Assembly (NCBI GenBank): GCA_017626405.1
Contig: JAGAIS010000001.1
Coordinates: 166,885 to 230,884, forward strand
Direction: 5' to 3'
DNA: 64,000 nt
Source of the DNA: Bacilli bacterium
GTDB taxonomy: Bacteria; Bacillota_I; Bacilli_A; RF39; UBA660
Positions 1 to 8,731 of the stretch are shown here, in pieces. Numbering within the stretch: the first letter of the stretch is position 1; every line of letters begins with the position of its first letter. Below the pieces are notes generated by a model, which worked only from the letters and a program-made list of their open reading frames with translations, did no database searches and was not told the origin of the DNA. A program made the position numbers and the translations under genes.

Positions 1-405
1 GAATTAGATATTGCAGATAAACCTAAAATTGTCGATGATATATTTAAGCTTTTGGGTTATGTTTCGAATATTGTATTGTGTGAAATTAATGGAAGAATGG
101 AAGTGTTTAATATCTACTATCCTATATATGGTTCCAACCATCATTTAGTTCTTTATAATGTAGATAGAAGTATTTTATTTATTGATTATAATGGTTCAGT
201 TATAAAGTGTCCTTTCTTTATTTCTCTTTCAGAAGGAAATGGGTTATTATTTATGCTTGGAAAAACTATAAATTGCAATATTGATAATTCGATAAATATG
301 TTAAAAGATAGTATTGATATTTCAGATGATTATGAAGCAGATCAACACAAACTTAAGCTCTCGTGTATAGGTGAGATTAATATAGAAAAAGATTCTTCTA
401 TTTGA
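1..405 (+). CDS. 3' part of an unrecognised protein (5' end outside window)
   Basis: The frame is open from base 1, so the gene starts upstream of the window; the first in-window start-like codon (TTG at 52) has no ribosome binding site and lies inside the reading frame. At least 134 residues are visible, ending at TGA 403-405. The fragment is rich in Ile, Asn and Asp, has no transmembrane segment, and shows no motif I recognise. It ends 25 bases before the zinc-ribbon gene on the same strand, so the two may be co-transcribed. I assign no function. Confidence 0.6.
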   Translation, partial: ELDIADKPKIVDDIFKLLGYVSNIVLCEINGRMEVFNIYYPIYGSNHHLVLYNVDRSILFIDYNGSVIKCPFFISLSEGNGLLFMLGKTINCNIDNSINMLKDSIDISDDYEADQHKLKLSCIGEINIEKDSSI

Positions 406-430
406 TATACTTATAATAGGATGTGATGAT

Positions 431-1492
431 ATGGGAAAAGTGTTAGATAATCAATGCCCTTGTTGTGGAGCAGTATTGCACTATAATGCATCTTTACTTA
501 AGTTTAAGTGTGAGTATTGTGGAAATGAATTCAATATTAAAGATTTAAAAAAAATTCAAGATACAACATTGAAAGAAGATTATAAAGAAGATGAAAAAGA
601 TATCAACTATGTTGAGTATCATTGCTCAAATTGTGGAGCAGAAATTATAGCTGATGAGCAAACAGCAGCTACATTCTGTCTTTATTGTGGAAATACGGCA
701 ATACTAAAGAATAAGCTTTCAGGAGAATTCAAACCTAGTAAGATTATTCCGTTTGCCAAGGATAAAGAAGAAGCAGTTAAAGCTTTCATTGGATTATCTA
801 AAGGGCGTCCTTTTATGCCTAAGTCTTTTAATTCAAAAGAGAATATTGAGAAAATTACAGGTCTATATGTTCCTTTTTGGTTATTTGATGTTAATACAGG
901 CGGACAAGTAAGTGCTGTCGGTACGAAGGTAACACACTGGTCAGTAGGAGACACGCGTTATACAAAGACGAGCTATTATGATTTAGTTAGAAAGGGAACT
1001 ATGCAATTTAAACAGATACCTGTTGATGGTTCAACGAGATTTAATGATGACTTAATGAATTCATTAGAGCCTTTTTTCTTTAATCGACTTGTAGAATACA
1101 ATCATGCATATCTATCGGGTTTTTTAGCTGAAAAATATGATGTGTTAGAACAAGATGCGTATGAATCAGCAGAAAAAAGAGCAATTATATCATCGGAGAG
1201 CGTTATGCTTAATAGTATGGTAAATTATAATACTAAACAAGTTACTAGCAAGACTATCTCGTCAAATAAAGCTTCCAGTGAATATGTATTACTTCCTATT
1301 TGGATGGTTAATGTAAAATATAAAGATGCATATTATACTTTTGCAATGAATGGTCAAACGGGAGAAATTGTTGGAGATATTCCACTTAATAAAACAAAAG
1401 TAGTGTTGTGGTCAATTGGAATATTTTTGATTGTATTTAGCTTATTCATATTGGCATCATTCATTATTTATTTGTTGGGAGGTGCTGTATGA
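431..1492 (+). CDS. double zinc-ribbon, membrane-anchored protein (TFIIB-type zinc ribbon family)
   Basis: The 353-residue product begins with two zinc ribbons: Cys9/Cys12 with Cys27/Cys30, and Cys65/Cys68 with Cys83/Cys86. A mixed alpha/beta region follows, and one hydrophobic helix lies near the C-terminus (about 325-350), so the zinc ribbons are probably cytoplasmic and tethered. Proteins of this layout are annotated in Firmicutes as TFIIB-type zinc ribbon-containing; that label describes the ribbon and does not show a role in transcription. The gene overlaps the following TPM gene by four bases (ATGA), a common sign of translational coupling, so the two products probably act together at the membrane. 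The substrate is unknown. Confidence 0.8.
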   Translation: MGKVLDNQCPCCGAVLHYNASLLKFKCEYCGNEFNIKDLKKIQDTTLKEDYKEDEKDINYVEYHCSNCGAEIIADEQTAATFCLYCGNTAILKNKLSGEFKPSKIIPFAKDKEEAVKAFIGLSKGRPFMPKSFNSKENIEKITGLYVPFWLFDVNTGGQVSAVGTKVTHWSVGDTRYTKTSYYDLVRKGTMQFKQIPVDGSTRFNDDLMNSLEPFFFNRLVEYNHAYLSGFLAEKYDVLEQDAYESAEKRAIISSESVMLNSMVNYNTKQVTSKTISSNKASSEYVLLPIWMVNVKYKDAYYTFAMNGQTGEIVGDIPLNKTKVVLWSIGIFLIVFSLFILASFIIYLLGGAV

Positions 1493-2442
1493 AAAAGTAC
1501 TTATTAATTCTTATTGCTCTACTTACTATTACTAGTGGCAGTGTATCGGCTGAAGTTAAGACGTATGATAGACAGCAATATGATAATTATGGTGTAAAAA
1601 AAGATATTCATATTAATGATAACAATATCAATAATATATATGAAACGGCACTTGTTGATGCTTCGGAAAAAATCTACGATTTTGCTGATATACTAACTGA
1701 AGAAGAGGAATTACTTTTAAGGGAAACTGCCAACAATTTTATTCAAAAAAGTAAAATGGATGTCGTAATATTAACAATAAATAAACAGTATTACAATGAT
1801 TATGAAAATGAAAATATAGCTGCTGATTTTTACGATTATAATGACTTTGGATTGGACTTTGAAAACTATAGTGGTATTCTACTACTTAGAAATGCCTATT
1901 CATTAGATCCTTATTATGATATGTATACATTTGGTGATGCACAAATTTATTATGATTATTCGCGAATGAATAGTATACTAGATTATATAGGTGATGATAT
2001 TGGAGATAGAAATTACTATAATGCGTTTAAAAGTTTTATATATGAATTGGATTTCTATTATGAAACTGGAATATCTCCTGTATATAGGGATTACTACATA
2101 GATTCTAATGGGGATTTACATAAGAGATTTAATCCGCCAATTATTCCTGCACTTTTTGTATCTTCAATAGTTACTCTTATTATTATAGTTATTTTAGTTA
2201 AGAGAAATAAGCTTGTAAGTAAACCTACAAAAGCCGATGAATACTTAGATGTAAATTCTATTAACTATACGGAAAAAACAGATACTTTCAAGAATGCTGT
2301 TACAAGTTCATATACAGTATCATCATCGAGTGGAGGTTCTAGTGGAGGACATTCAAGTGGTGGCTCACGTTCAAGCGGAGGCTCACATTCTCACGGCTCG
2401 AGTGGAAGAGGTCACTCAAGTGGTGGAGGAAGACATAGATAG
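1489..2442 (+). CDS. TPM-domain exported membrane protein with Ser/Gly/His tail
   Basis: The 317-residue protein has a signal peptide (about 1-21), an extracytoplasmic TPM domain (about 50-180), one transmembrane helix (about 216-238) and a low-complexity tail of Ser, Gly and His at 278-317. This is the usual YgcG/TPM layout in Gram-positives; TPM domains have been linked to acid phosphatase activity and to membrane-protein quality control, but the role is not settled. The tail could bind metal through its histidines (inference). It is coupled by a four-base overlap to the zinc-ribbon gene and is followed after nine bases by prfB. Confidence 0.8.
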   Translation: MKKYLLILIALLTITSGSVSAEVKTYDRQQYDNYGVKKDIHINDNNINNIYETALVDASEKIYDFADILTEEEELLLRETANNFIQKSKMDVVILTINKQYYNDYENENIAADFYDYNDFGLDFENYSGILLLRNAYSLDPYYDMYTFGDAQIYYDYSRMNSILDYIGDDIGDRNYYNAFKSFIYELDFYYETGISPVYRDYYIDSNGDLHKRFNPPIIPALFVSSIVTLIIIVILVKRNKLVSKPTKADEYLDVNSINYTEKTDTFKNAVTSSYTVSSSSGGSSGGHSSGGSRSSGGSHSHGSSGRGHSSGGGRHR

Positions 2443-2451
2443 GGTGATTTT

Positions 2452-3541
2452 ATGCACGAATATTTAAAGGTATTAAATGAAACATTAGAAAATATTAATT
2501 CTATTGGGAGGTCACTTTGACCTTGATTCTAAAATTTCAAAAATTAAAGAATTAGAGGAGTTGCTAAATGATTCTAATATTTGGGATAATGCAGAAAGAG
2601 CAACTTCTATTACAAGTGAACTTGCCAATTTAAAAAAAGAAATAGCAGAATATAATGAGATAAAAAAATTGATTACTGATGAAATAGAATTAATTGAACT
2701 CATGAGTGAAGTTGAGTTTAATGATTATATCGATAATCTAGATAAGGTTATTCTTGATATTAAAGAAAAGGTATCGAGTTTTGAAATAAAAGCATTGTTA
2801 AGTGGTGAATATGACGATGATAATTGCTTCTTGGAAATTCATCCGGGAGCTGGTGGAACGGAAGCTCAAGATTGGGCTGAAATGTTACTTCGCATGTATT
2901 CGATGTTTGCATCAAAAAATAACTATTCATTTGATGTTCTCGATAAGCAAAATGGAGATGAAGCTGGAATTAAAAGTGTAATTGTTCATATCAAGGGAGA
3001 TCATGCGTATGGATATTTCAAAAGTGAGATAGGAGTTCATAGGTTAGTAAGAATTTCACCATTTGACTCAAGTGCTAGAAGACATACTTCATTTGCTGCT
3101 GTCAATGTAACTCCGGAAATAGCAGAAACTAGCGATATCGAAATTCAGGACGATGATGTTAGAATCGATGTTTATAGATCGAGTGGATGTGGTGGACAGG
3201 GAGTAAATACAACGGACTCGGCTGTAAGAATTACTCACATTCCAACAGGTATTGTCGTTGCTGTCCAAAATGAGAGAAGTCAGCTTAAGAATAAAGAAAT
3301 TGCATTTAATATATTAAGAAGTAAATTAAAGAAATTGAGTGATGAAGCTCGTAAGAATAAGATTAATAGTTTAAAGGGAAATGAGAATATTAATTTTGGT
3401 AGTCAAATTAGAAATTATGTATTGGAACCATATAGCTTAGTTAAAGATTTACGTACTGATTGTGAATCCAATAATCCAACTAAAGTACTTGATGGAGATA
3501 TCCTTCCTTTTATCGAAGCATATCTTAGAATAAAGAGGTAA
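2452..3541 (+). CDS. prfB: peptide chain release factor 2, needs programmed +1 frameshift
   Basis: RF2 releases the nascent chain at UGA and UAA. Translation starts at ATG 2452 (ribosome site AGGGTGAT at 2441), reads 22 codons to an in-frame TGA at 2518-2520, and must skip T2518 to continue as GAC. The coding sequence is therefore 2452-2517 joined to 2519-3541, 362 residues, close to the usual RF2 length. The SPF anticodon-like tripeptide (about 202-204) and the catalytic GGQ (about 247-249) are intact. Without the shift only a 22-residue peptide is made, so RF2 level controls its own synthesis, as in E. coli and B. subtilis. RF2 plus TGA stops rule out the Mycoplasma genetic code. Confidence 0.96.
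2506..2521 (+). promoter_or_regulatory. prfB +1 programmed frameshift site
   Basis: The order is an internal Shine-Dalgarno-like GGGAGG (2506-2511), a three-base spacer, the slippery codon CTT (2515-2517), stop TGA (2518-2520) and C (2521). This matches the classic RF2 site in its CTT-TGA-C core and in the three-base distance from the stimulatory anti-16S element. The +1 frame continues uninterrupted into the RF2 body, which is direct evidence for frameshifting. Confidence 0.95.
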
Positions 3542-3543
3542 AT

Positions 3544-4374
3544 ATGAAAAGTTTAATGAGATATTTAATTATTGTTATTTCTTGTTTGATTATAGCTCTA
3601 GACATTAACTTTATTATTATTCCCAATAATTTAGTTATGTTTGGATTTAATGGAATTTCCATTTTAGTATATTATTTAAATCAGACCAATCCAGCAATTA
3701 ATATATTGTTACTCAATATATTATCTATGTTAATCGGGTATTTAGTTTTAAATAAAAAGGTTGTAAAGTATTATTTGCTTCCTGGCTTACTAATTCCATT
3801 AATGGTACTTATTACACAGCCCCTTACTAATATTATTAGTTTTGAACTCCCTGAGATGTTGCTTGTAGTAATTGTTGGAGGAGTACTAGCAGGTTATGGA
3901 TATAGTATGATTTATAAAGAAGGATACTCAGCAGGAAGTATATTCTTGCTTGAAGAAGTATTGGGAAAATTAACACATTTTCACAGTAAGATATATACTT
4001 GGATTATTGATATTGGAATTGTACTTTTATCTATGGTATTATTAAATCCAACTGTTGCTCTTTATTCTCTTGTAATAATAATTATATCTAAGTACATGAT
4101 AACGAAAGCAAGATTTGGCATAAATGATTCGAAAATGTTCTATATTATTACAACTAAAGAAAAGGAAGTAAAAAACTTCATTATGCATGATTTAAAATAT
4201 GAACTTACTGTACTTGATGCAAAGGGCGGATTTACTAAAAAAGATAATAAGATATTATTTACTGTTATTTCTTCTAATGATTATTATAAATTAAAAGAGG
4301 GAATTAAGGTAATTGATGCTAATGCTTTTATAGCTATTACTGATACTTATGATGTTGTATCGAGAAGTGTTTAG
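3544..4374 (+). CDS. YitT family membrane protein (DUF161 + DUF2179)
   Basis: The 276-residue protein has about five to six hydrophobic helices in its first 190 residues, followed by a soluble C-terminal domain (about 195-276) of the DUF2179 type with an FTVIS-like beta strand. This is the standard arrangement of the YitT/YvjA family of Gram-positive membrane proteins, whose substrate is unknown. It begins two bases after prfB, so it belongs to the same transcript. The start ATG is close to the ribosome-binding purines AGAGGTA at the end of prfB. Confidence 0.88.
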   Translation: MKSLMRYLIIVISCLIIALDINFIIIPNNLVMFGFNGISILVYYLNQTNPAINILLLNILSMLIGYLVLNKKVVKYYLLPGLLIPLMVLITQPLTNIISFELPEMLLVVIVGGVLAGYGYSMIYKEGYSAGSIFLLEEVLGKLTHFHSKIYTWIIDIGIVLLSMVLLNPTVALYSLVIIIISKYMITKARFGINDSKMFYIITTKEKEVKNFIMHDLKYELTVLDAKGGFTKKDNKILFTVISSNDYYKLKEGIKVIDANAFIAITDTYDVVSRSV

Positions 4375-4384
4375 AGGTGGAAAT

Positions 4385-4831
4385 ATGAAAAAGATTAAAA
4401 TATTATTGCTAATTGTTTCTATTTTATTAGTAAGTGGATGTGGAACGACAAAAGAACCTGTTACTCCGGAAGAGTTCGTATTAATTGCTGAAAATCAAGG
4501 TTTAACAACTTATGATGATTCTGCTAGCTTTGATTATGTAGAATCAGCCTATGTAGCAGCAATTAAAGATTTAAAAGTTATCTATATTAAGGGTAAGAAG
4601 AAAACTGATGTTGAAGGTACTTTTATTGATCAATGCAATAACATTTATAAGCGCGCATTAGAAGGATATAAAGATTCAAAAAAGAGTGGAAGCAATTGGT
4701 CGACATTAAAGATTACTGACAGTGATAATTATTATTTTATATCTTTAATTGATGATACATATATTTATATTGAAGGTTCTATTGAAAAGAAAGATAAAAT
4801 AGAACGCATAATTGATGAATTAAAATATTAG
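4385..4831 (+). CDS. small putative lipoprotein
   Basis: I choose ATG 4385, preceded by AGAGGTGG, over an upstream in-frame ATG at 4349 that lies inside yitT. The 148-residue product has a lipoprotein signal with lipobox VSGC at 16-19, so Cys19 should be lipidated and the mature protein anchored outside the membrane. The mature part is Lys/Asp rich and I recognise no domain. It is the last gene of the prfB-yitT run; the next gene has its own promoter. Confidence 0.8.
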   Translation: MKKIKILLLIVSILLVSGCGTTKEPVTPEEFVLIAENQGLTTYDDSASFDYVESAYVAAIKDLKVIYIKGKKKTDVEGTFIDQCNNIYKRALEGYKDSKKSGSNWSTLKITDSDNYYFISLIDDTYIYIEGSIEKKDKIERIIDELKY

Positions 4832-4895
4832 AGATATATTTTTGTAAATGGTAATGTAAATAAATTGTTTTATGTACACTAGTTATACTAAAAGT

Positions 4896-4904
4896 TGATA
4901 TAAT
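4896..4904 (+). promoter_or_regulatory. extended -10 promoter TGATATAAT
   Basis: TGA directly precedes a perfect TATAAT (4899-4904), 23 bases before the ATG of the next gene. No good -35 is present at 16-18 bases, as expected for an extended -10 promoter. Confidence 0.65.
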
Positions 4905-4927
4905 ACTTTTGTATAGGAGTGGTGTTT

Positions 4928-5341
4928 ATGCCAGACAATAATAATGTTATTGATTTAGGTAAATTTAGATCTTTCCATGAACAATTAGCTAATATTCAAT
5001 TGGTCGTTGATAAATTGCTTACTAAGCAAAATGCTAGTGTATATAATAAAATAGGCACTAAGATTGAAGTTCTATTTAATAGTATAAATGCTATAGATGT
5101 AAAAAATGCACCAATAGAAGAAATTAGAAATTTAATTGATTTATTAAAAAAACTTAGAGAAACATGTATTACTTTAAGTAGTTATAAAAAATACTTATTG
5201 TCTGTTCTACCTGGAGTTGTTAATAATCTTGAAGAGTCTATATCTCAAAATGAGGTACAGAGTGTTGCTCCTCAAGTCCAAGAAAACACTCAATCTGCTA
5301 AGATGTTAGAACTTGTAAATAATGAAGGAAATGCTGCATAA
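4928..5341 (+). CDS. hypothetical helical protein
   Basis: The start is ATG 4928 with AGGAG at 4915-4919. The 137-residue product is soluble, has no signal peptide, and appears almost entirely alpha-helical between residues 10 and 105 with heptad-like Leu/Ile spacing; the last 35 residues are Gln/Asn rich. I recognise no family. It is monocistronic: its own extended -10 promoter lies upstream and its stop codon lies in the loop of a terminator hairpin. Confidence 0.6.
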   Translation: MPDNNNVIDLGKFRSFHEQLANIQLVVDKLLTKQNASVYNKIGTKIEVLFNSINAIDVKNAPIEEIRNLIDLLKKLRETCITLSSYKKYLLSVLPGVVNNLEESISQNEVQSVAPQVQENTQSAKMLELVNNEGNAA

Positions 5342-5354
5342 CATTTCCTTTTTC
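5325..5354 (+). terminator. intrinsic terminator overlapping the gene end
   Basis: AAGGAAATG (5325-5333) pairs with CATTTCCTT (5342-5350), with an 8-base loop containing the TAA stop, then a short T run. Confidence 0.85.
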
Positions 5355-5397
5355 ATTTCATTTTCATAAACAAGTTATATATTTTTATTGTGAGATG

Positions 5398-5406
5398 TGA
5401 TAAAAT
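5398..5406 (+). promoter_or_regulatory. extended -10 promoter TGATAAAAT
   Basis: TGA plus TAAAAT, 18 bases before the abi start codon at 5425. There is no convincing -35. Confidence 0.55.
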
Positions 5407-5424
5407 CAATAATAGGTGAGAGTT

Positions 5425-6357
5425 ATGGCAACGAAAATATTCAAAACTCTTGACGAACAGATTGAAATTTTAAAGAATAAAGGGTTAGTTGTAGATGATG
5501 TAGACTATGCCAAGAATATAATCTTGAGAGAAAACTATTTCTTCTTAATGGGCTATCGTCATTTATTTATGCGTGATGACAACAAAAAGAGATTTATAGA
5601 GGGAACAACATTTAGAGAACTTTATTCATTGTTTTATTTTGATCGTCAACTACGAAATATTATGTTTAAAAATATTTTGATAATTGAAAATAATACTAAG
5701 AGTATATTCTCGTATATCTTGTCTCAAAAATATGGTTATCGTGAAGCTGAGTATTTGCGTCCACAGAATTATAATCAATCTCCAGAAAAAGTAAGACAAG
5801 TTAATGATTTACTTAAAAAGATGAAGAGACAGATTAGAGTCAATGGTGGTCAACACGAGGCTACTAAGCACTATATAAATAATTATGGATATATTCCATT
5901 GTGGGTTGTAGTAAAAGTGTTATCTTTTGGTATTACTTCTGAATTATATACAATAATGAAAATTAATGATCAAAAAGAGATAGCAAAAGAATTCAATGTT
6001 GATTCTGAATACTTACTTACATTTTTACCAATACTTTCTAATTATCGTAATCTATGTGCTCACGAAGATATTCTTTTTGAACATCGAACACAAAAATTGA
6101 TACCGGACACTGAGTATCATAAATATTTGAATATTCCATATATTAATGATGAATATATATATGGTAAAGGTGATTTATTTTCAGTAATAATCATATTTAA
6201 GTATTTACTTAGTAAGGATGACTTTAGATTACTTATGAATGAATTATCTTATGAGATTGATGCTTTAAGTGGTAGATTGAATTCTATTTCAATAAACAAG
6301 GTATTAGATAGGATGGGATTTCCATCAAATTATAAATCTTTATTAGAAATTGATTAG
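5425..6357 (+). CDS. Abi family (Abi_2, AbiD/AbiF-like) HEPN protein
   Basis: The start is ATG 5425 after AGGTGAG. The 310-residue protein fits the Abi_2 family of abortive-infection proteins: an N-terminal FKTLDEQIEILKNKGL-type helix, a central basic helical region, and a C-terminal RNLCAH at about 208-213, which is an R-x4-H HEPN RNase signature. Family members are thought to cut RNA and block phage growth; that activity here is inference. It sits alone between a helical hypothetical protein and htrA, not in a defence island. The 83 bases upstream hold only a terminator and a promoter, with no room for the structured RNA reported before some abiF genes. Confidence 0.8.
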   Translation: MATKIFKTLDEQIEILKNKGLVVDDVDYAKNIILRENYFFLMGYRHLFMRDDNKKRFIEGTTFRELYSLFYFDRQLRNIMFKNILIIENNTKSIFSYILSQKYGYREAEYLRPQNYNQSPEKVRQVNDLLKKMKRQIRVNGGQHEATKHYINNYGYIPLWVVVKVLSFGITSELYTIMKINDQKEIAKEFNVDSEYLLTFLPILSNYRNLCAHEDILFEHRTQKLIPDTEYHKYLNIPYINDEYIYGKGDLFSVIIIFKYLLSKDDFRLLMNELSYEIDALSGRLNSISINKVLDRMGFPSNYKSLLEID

Positions 6358-6367
6358 AGGTGGATTT

Positions 6368-7501
6368 ATGGAAAGTAAAAAAAATAATAAGGGATTGATG
6401 ATTGCACTAATTGTTGCGATTGTAGTACTAGTAGGATGTGTAGGATTCGATATTTATTTAAATATAATGCCAGAATTATCTCCACATAAGACAGTTGAGA
6501 CAGTTACAAAGGAACAGGTTACAATAACTGATGAAGGTATAGCTAAGTCAGTTGATAAAGTATATGATGCAACAGTAATTGTCAAAGATTATAATAGTTC
6601 TTCAATTACTGGTTGGGGAAGCGGATTTGTATATAAGACTGATGATAAGTATGGATATATATTAACAAATCATCATGTTATTGATGGTGCTAAAAAGGTA
6701 ATAATTGAATATAGTGATGAAACAACTGCAGAAGCAACAATAGTCGGAAGCGATGAATATGCTGATGTTGCACTATTAAAAGTGCCTGTTGATACTGTAA
6801 AGAAAGTTGCAAGTATAGGTTCTAGTGAAAATTTAAATGTTGGAGATACAATTTTTGCTATTGGTACGCCAATTAACTTAGCTTATTCATTTACTGTTAC
6901 AAGAGGAATTGTCTCAGGTAAAGATCGCTTAGTTGCTATGAGTAAAGAATCTAATTATACGAGTTATTTTGATCGTTATAAAAATGCTGAAACTTGGTAT
7001 ATGAGTTTAATTCAAATAGATGCATCAATTAATTCAGGTAATAGTGGTGGTCCACTTTCAAATGCTAATGGAGAAATTGTTGGAATTACAAATAGTAAAT
7101 TAACAAGTTCTTATACTTCAAGTAGTATTGAAAATATGGGATTTGCTATTCCAATTGAATATGCATTATCTATAGCAGAAAAAATCGAAAAGGGAGAATC
7201 ATTAGAAAGACCAACTATGGGTGTTTCGATGACTACTATTGATGCTGCAAGTAATTCGGGAATCAAGTTAGGTGACGATATAACTTATGGAGCAGTAATT
7301 ACTGAGGTTGTTAAAGGGTCTAATGCTGATCGTGCAGGGTTAGAATCTGGTGATGTTATAATTGCTATGGATGATAAGAAGATTACTGATTACAAATATT
7401 TAAAATACTATTTATATAATTATAGTATAGGAGATACAGCAACTATTAAATATATTAGAAATAATAAGGAACATACAACGAAGATAACTTTTAAAGGATA
7501 A
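6368..7501 (+). CDS. htrA: HtrA/DegP-like membrane-anchored serine protease
   Basis: I choose ATG 6368 (AGAGGTGG upstream) over an in-frame ATG at 6350 inside the abi gene. The 377-residue protein has one N-terminal membrane helix (about 10-32), a trypsin-like domain with catalytic His103 (TNHHVID), Asp133 (YADVALL) and Ser226 (NSGNSGG), and one C-terminal PDZ domain (about 275-377). It degrades or refolds misfolded exported proteins on the outer face of the membrane. In many Bacilli htrA sits at the end of the walRK operon; here it is away from walJ-rlmH by 8 kb and no walRK is in the window. Confidence 0.95.
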   Translation: MESKKNNKGLMIALIVAIVVLVGCVGFDIYLNIMPELSPHKTVETVTKEQVTITDEGIAKSVDKVYDATVIVKDYNSSSITGWGSGFVYKTDDKYGYILTNHHVIDGAKKVIIEYSDETTAEATIVGSDEYADVALLKVPVDTVKKVASIGSSENLNVGDTIFAIGTPINLAYSFTVTRGIVSGKDRLVAMSKESNYTSYFDRYKNAETWYMSLIQIDASINSGNSGGPLSNANGEIVGITNSKLTSSYTSSSIENMGFAIPIEYALSIAEKIEKGESLERPTMGVSMTTIDAASNSGIKLGDDITYGAVITEVVKGSNADRAGLESGDVIIAMDDKKITDYKYLKYYLYNYSIGDTATIKYIRNNKEHTTKITFKG

Positions 7502-7516
7502 TATATCCTTTTTTTT
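7493..7516 (+). terminator. intrinsic terminator after htrA
   Basis: AAAGGATA (7493-7500) pairs with TATCCTTT (7504-7511), followed by eight T. The htrA stop codon is inside the stem. Confidence 0.85.
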
Positions 7517-7518
7517 AA

Positions 7519-7547
7519 TTGAATAATAATACTTTATGCTTTATAAT
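7519..7547 (+). promoter_or_regulatory. sigma-A promoter of ychF
   Basis: TTGAAT (7519-7524), a 17-base spacer, then TATAAT (7542-7547), 22 bases before the start codon. Confidence 0.75.
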
Positions 7548-7569
7548 ACAATAAGAAAAGAGGAATACT

Positions 7570-8676
7570 ATGGGATTAAAAGCTGGTATAGTTGGACTTC
7601 CTAATGTTGGAAAGAGTACTTTATTTAATGCTATTACAAAACAAAAAATATTAGCTGCAAATTATCCGTTTGCAACTATTGATCCAAATGTTGGAGTTGT
7701 TACTGTTCCCGATACGAGACTCGATTATTTAGTATCTCTTTATAATCCGAAGTCAATAGTTCCAACAGCTTATGAGTTTATCGATATTGCTGGACTTGTT
7801 AAGGGAGCATCAAATGGCGAGGGACTTGGGAATAAGTTTTTGAGTCATATTAGAGAAGTAGATGCTATTGTTGAAGTAGTTAGATGCTTTGAATCAAAGG
7901 ATATAACTCATGTTGAGGGTACAGTAGATCCAATTCGCGATATTGAAATAATTAATGTCGAATTAATATTGGCAGATTTAGAAGTTATTCAAAATAGAAT
8001 AAATAAACTTGGTAAGAAAGTTTCAATGACTAAAGATAAGAGTGAACTATTAGAGATTAATACATTGAATAAATGTATAGAAAATCTTGAAAAGAATATT
8101 CCTTTGCGATTAGTAGAATTTGATGAATTTGAATTGGGAGTACTAAAGAACTTTTCCCTAATAACTTTAAAGCCAATAATATATGCTGCTAATGTATCTG
8201 AAGATACGATTGAGATAGGAAAAAATGAATATACAGAGATGGTATCAGAGTATGCATCGCGTGAAAAAGCTGGAGTAATTGTTATGTGTGCAAAGATTGA
8301 AGAAGAACTAGCTGATATGAGTGATGAAGATCGTGCTATATTTATGGAAGAATTGGGAATACAAAATAGTGGGTTAGACAAGCTTATATTTGCAACTTAT
8401 AATCTACTAGGACTTGCAACATTCTTTACAGCAGGAACTGATGAATGCCGTGCATGGACTTTTAAAAAGGGAATGAAAGCTCCTGAATGTGCTGGTATTA
8501 TTCACACTGATTTTGAGCGTGGTTTTATTAAAGCTGAAGTAATGAGTTTTGATGATTTAAAAACTTATGGATCAGAGCTAAAGGTAAAGGAAGCAGGAAG
8601 AGTAAGACTCGAAGGTAAAGAATATCTTATGAAGGATGGAGATATTGCATATTTTAGATTTAATGTAAGCAAATAA
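7570..8676 (+). CDS. ychF: YchF/Ola1 family P-loop ATPase/GTPase
   Basis: The 368-residue protein is full length. It has the P-loop GLPNVGKST at about residues 8-16, a switch region DIAGLVKGASNGEGLGNKFL, a central coiled-coil insertion (about 125-200) and a C-terminal TGS domain ending in YFRFNVSK. YchF is a universally conserved, ribosome-associated nucleotidase that prefers ATP and is linked to stress tolerance. It is monocistronic here with its own promoter and terminator. In Bacilli ychF normally lies between the parAB-mscS-yyzM cluster and rpsF-ssb-rpsR; here it keeps proximity to rpsF but is 40 kb from parAB. Confidence 0.97.
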   Translation: MGLKAGIVGLPNVGKSTLFNAITKQKILAANYPFATIDPNVGVVTVPDTRLDYLVSLYNPKSIVPTAYEFIDIAGLVKGASNGEGLGNKFLSHIREVDAIVEVVRCFESKDITHVEGTVDPIRDIEIINVELILADLEVIQNRINKLGKKVSMTKDKSELLEINTLNKCIENLEKNIPLRLVEFDEFELGVLKNFSLITLKPIIYAANVSEDTIEIGKNEYTEMVSEYASREKAGVIVMCAKIEEELADMSDEDRAIFMEELGIQNSGLDKLIFATYNLLGLATFFTAGTDECRAWTFKKGMKAPECAGIIHTDFERGFIKAEVMSFDDLKTYGSELKVKEAGRVRLEGKEYLMKDGDIAYFRFNVSK

Positions 8677-8699
8677 AGACATATTAATGTCTTTTTTTT
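8675..8699 (+). terminator. intrinsic terminator after ychF
   Basis: AAAGACAT (8675-8682) pairs with ATGTCTTT (8687-8694), then eight T in total. The T run ends one base before the next promoter. Confidence 0.9.
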
Positions 8700-8700
8700 A

Positions 8701-8709
8701 TGTTATAAT
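8701..8709 (+). promoter_or_regulatory. extended -10 promoter TGTTATAAT
   Basis: TGT plus perfect TATAAT, immediately after the ychF terminator T run and 22 bases before the next ATG. Confidence 0.75.
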
Positions 8710-8731
8710 ATTTTTTAAGAGGGTGATTTAA

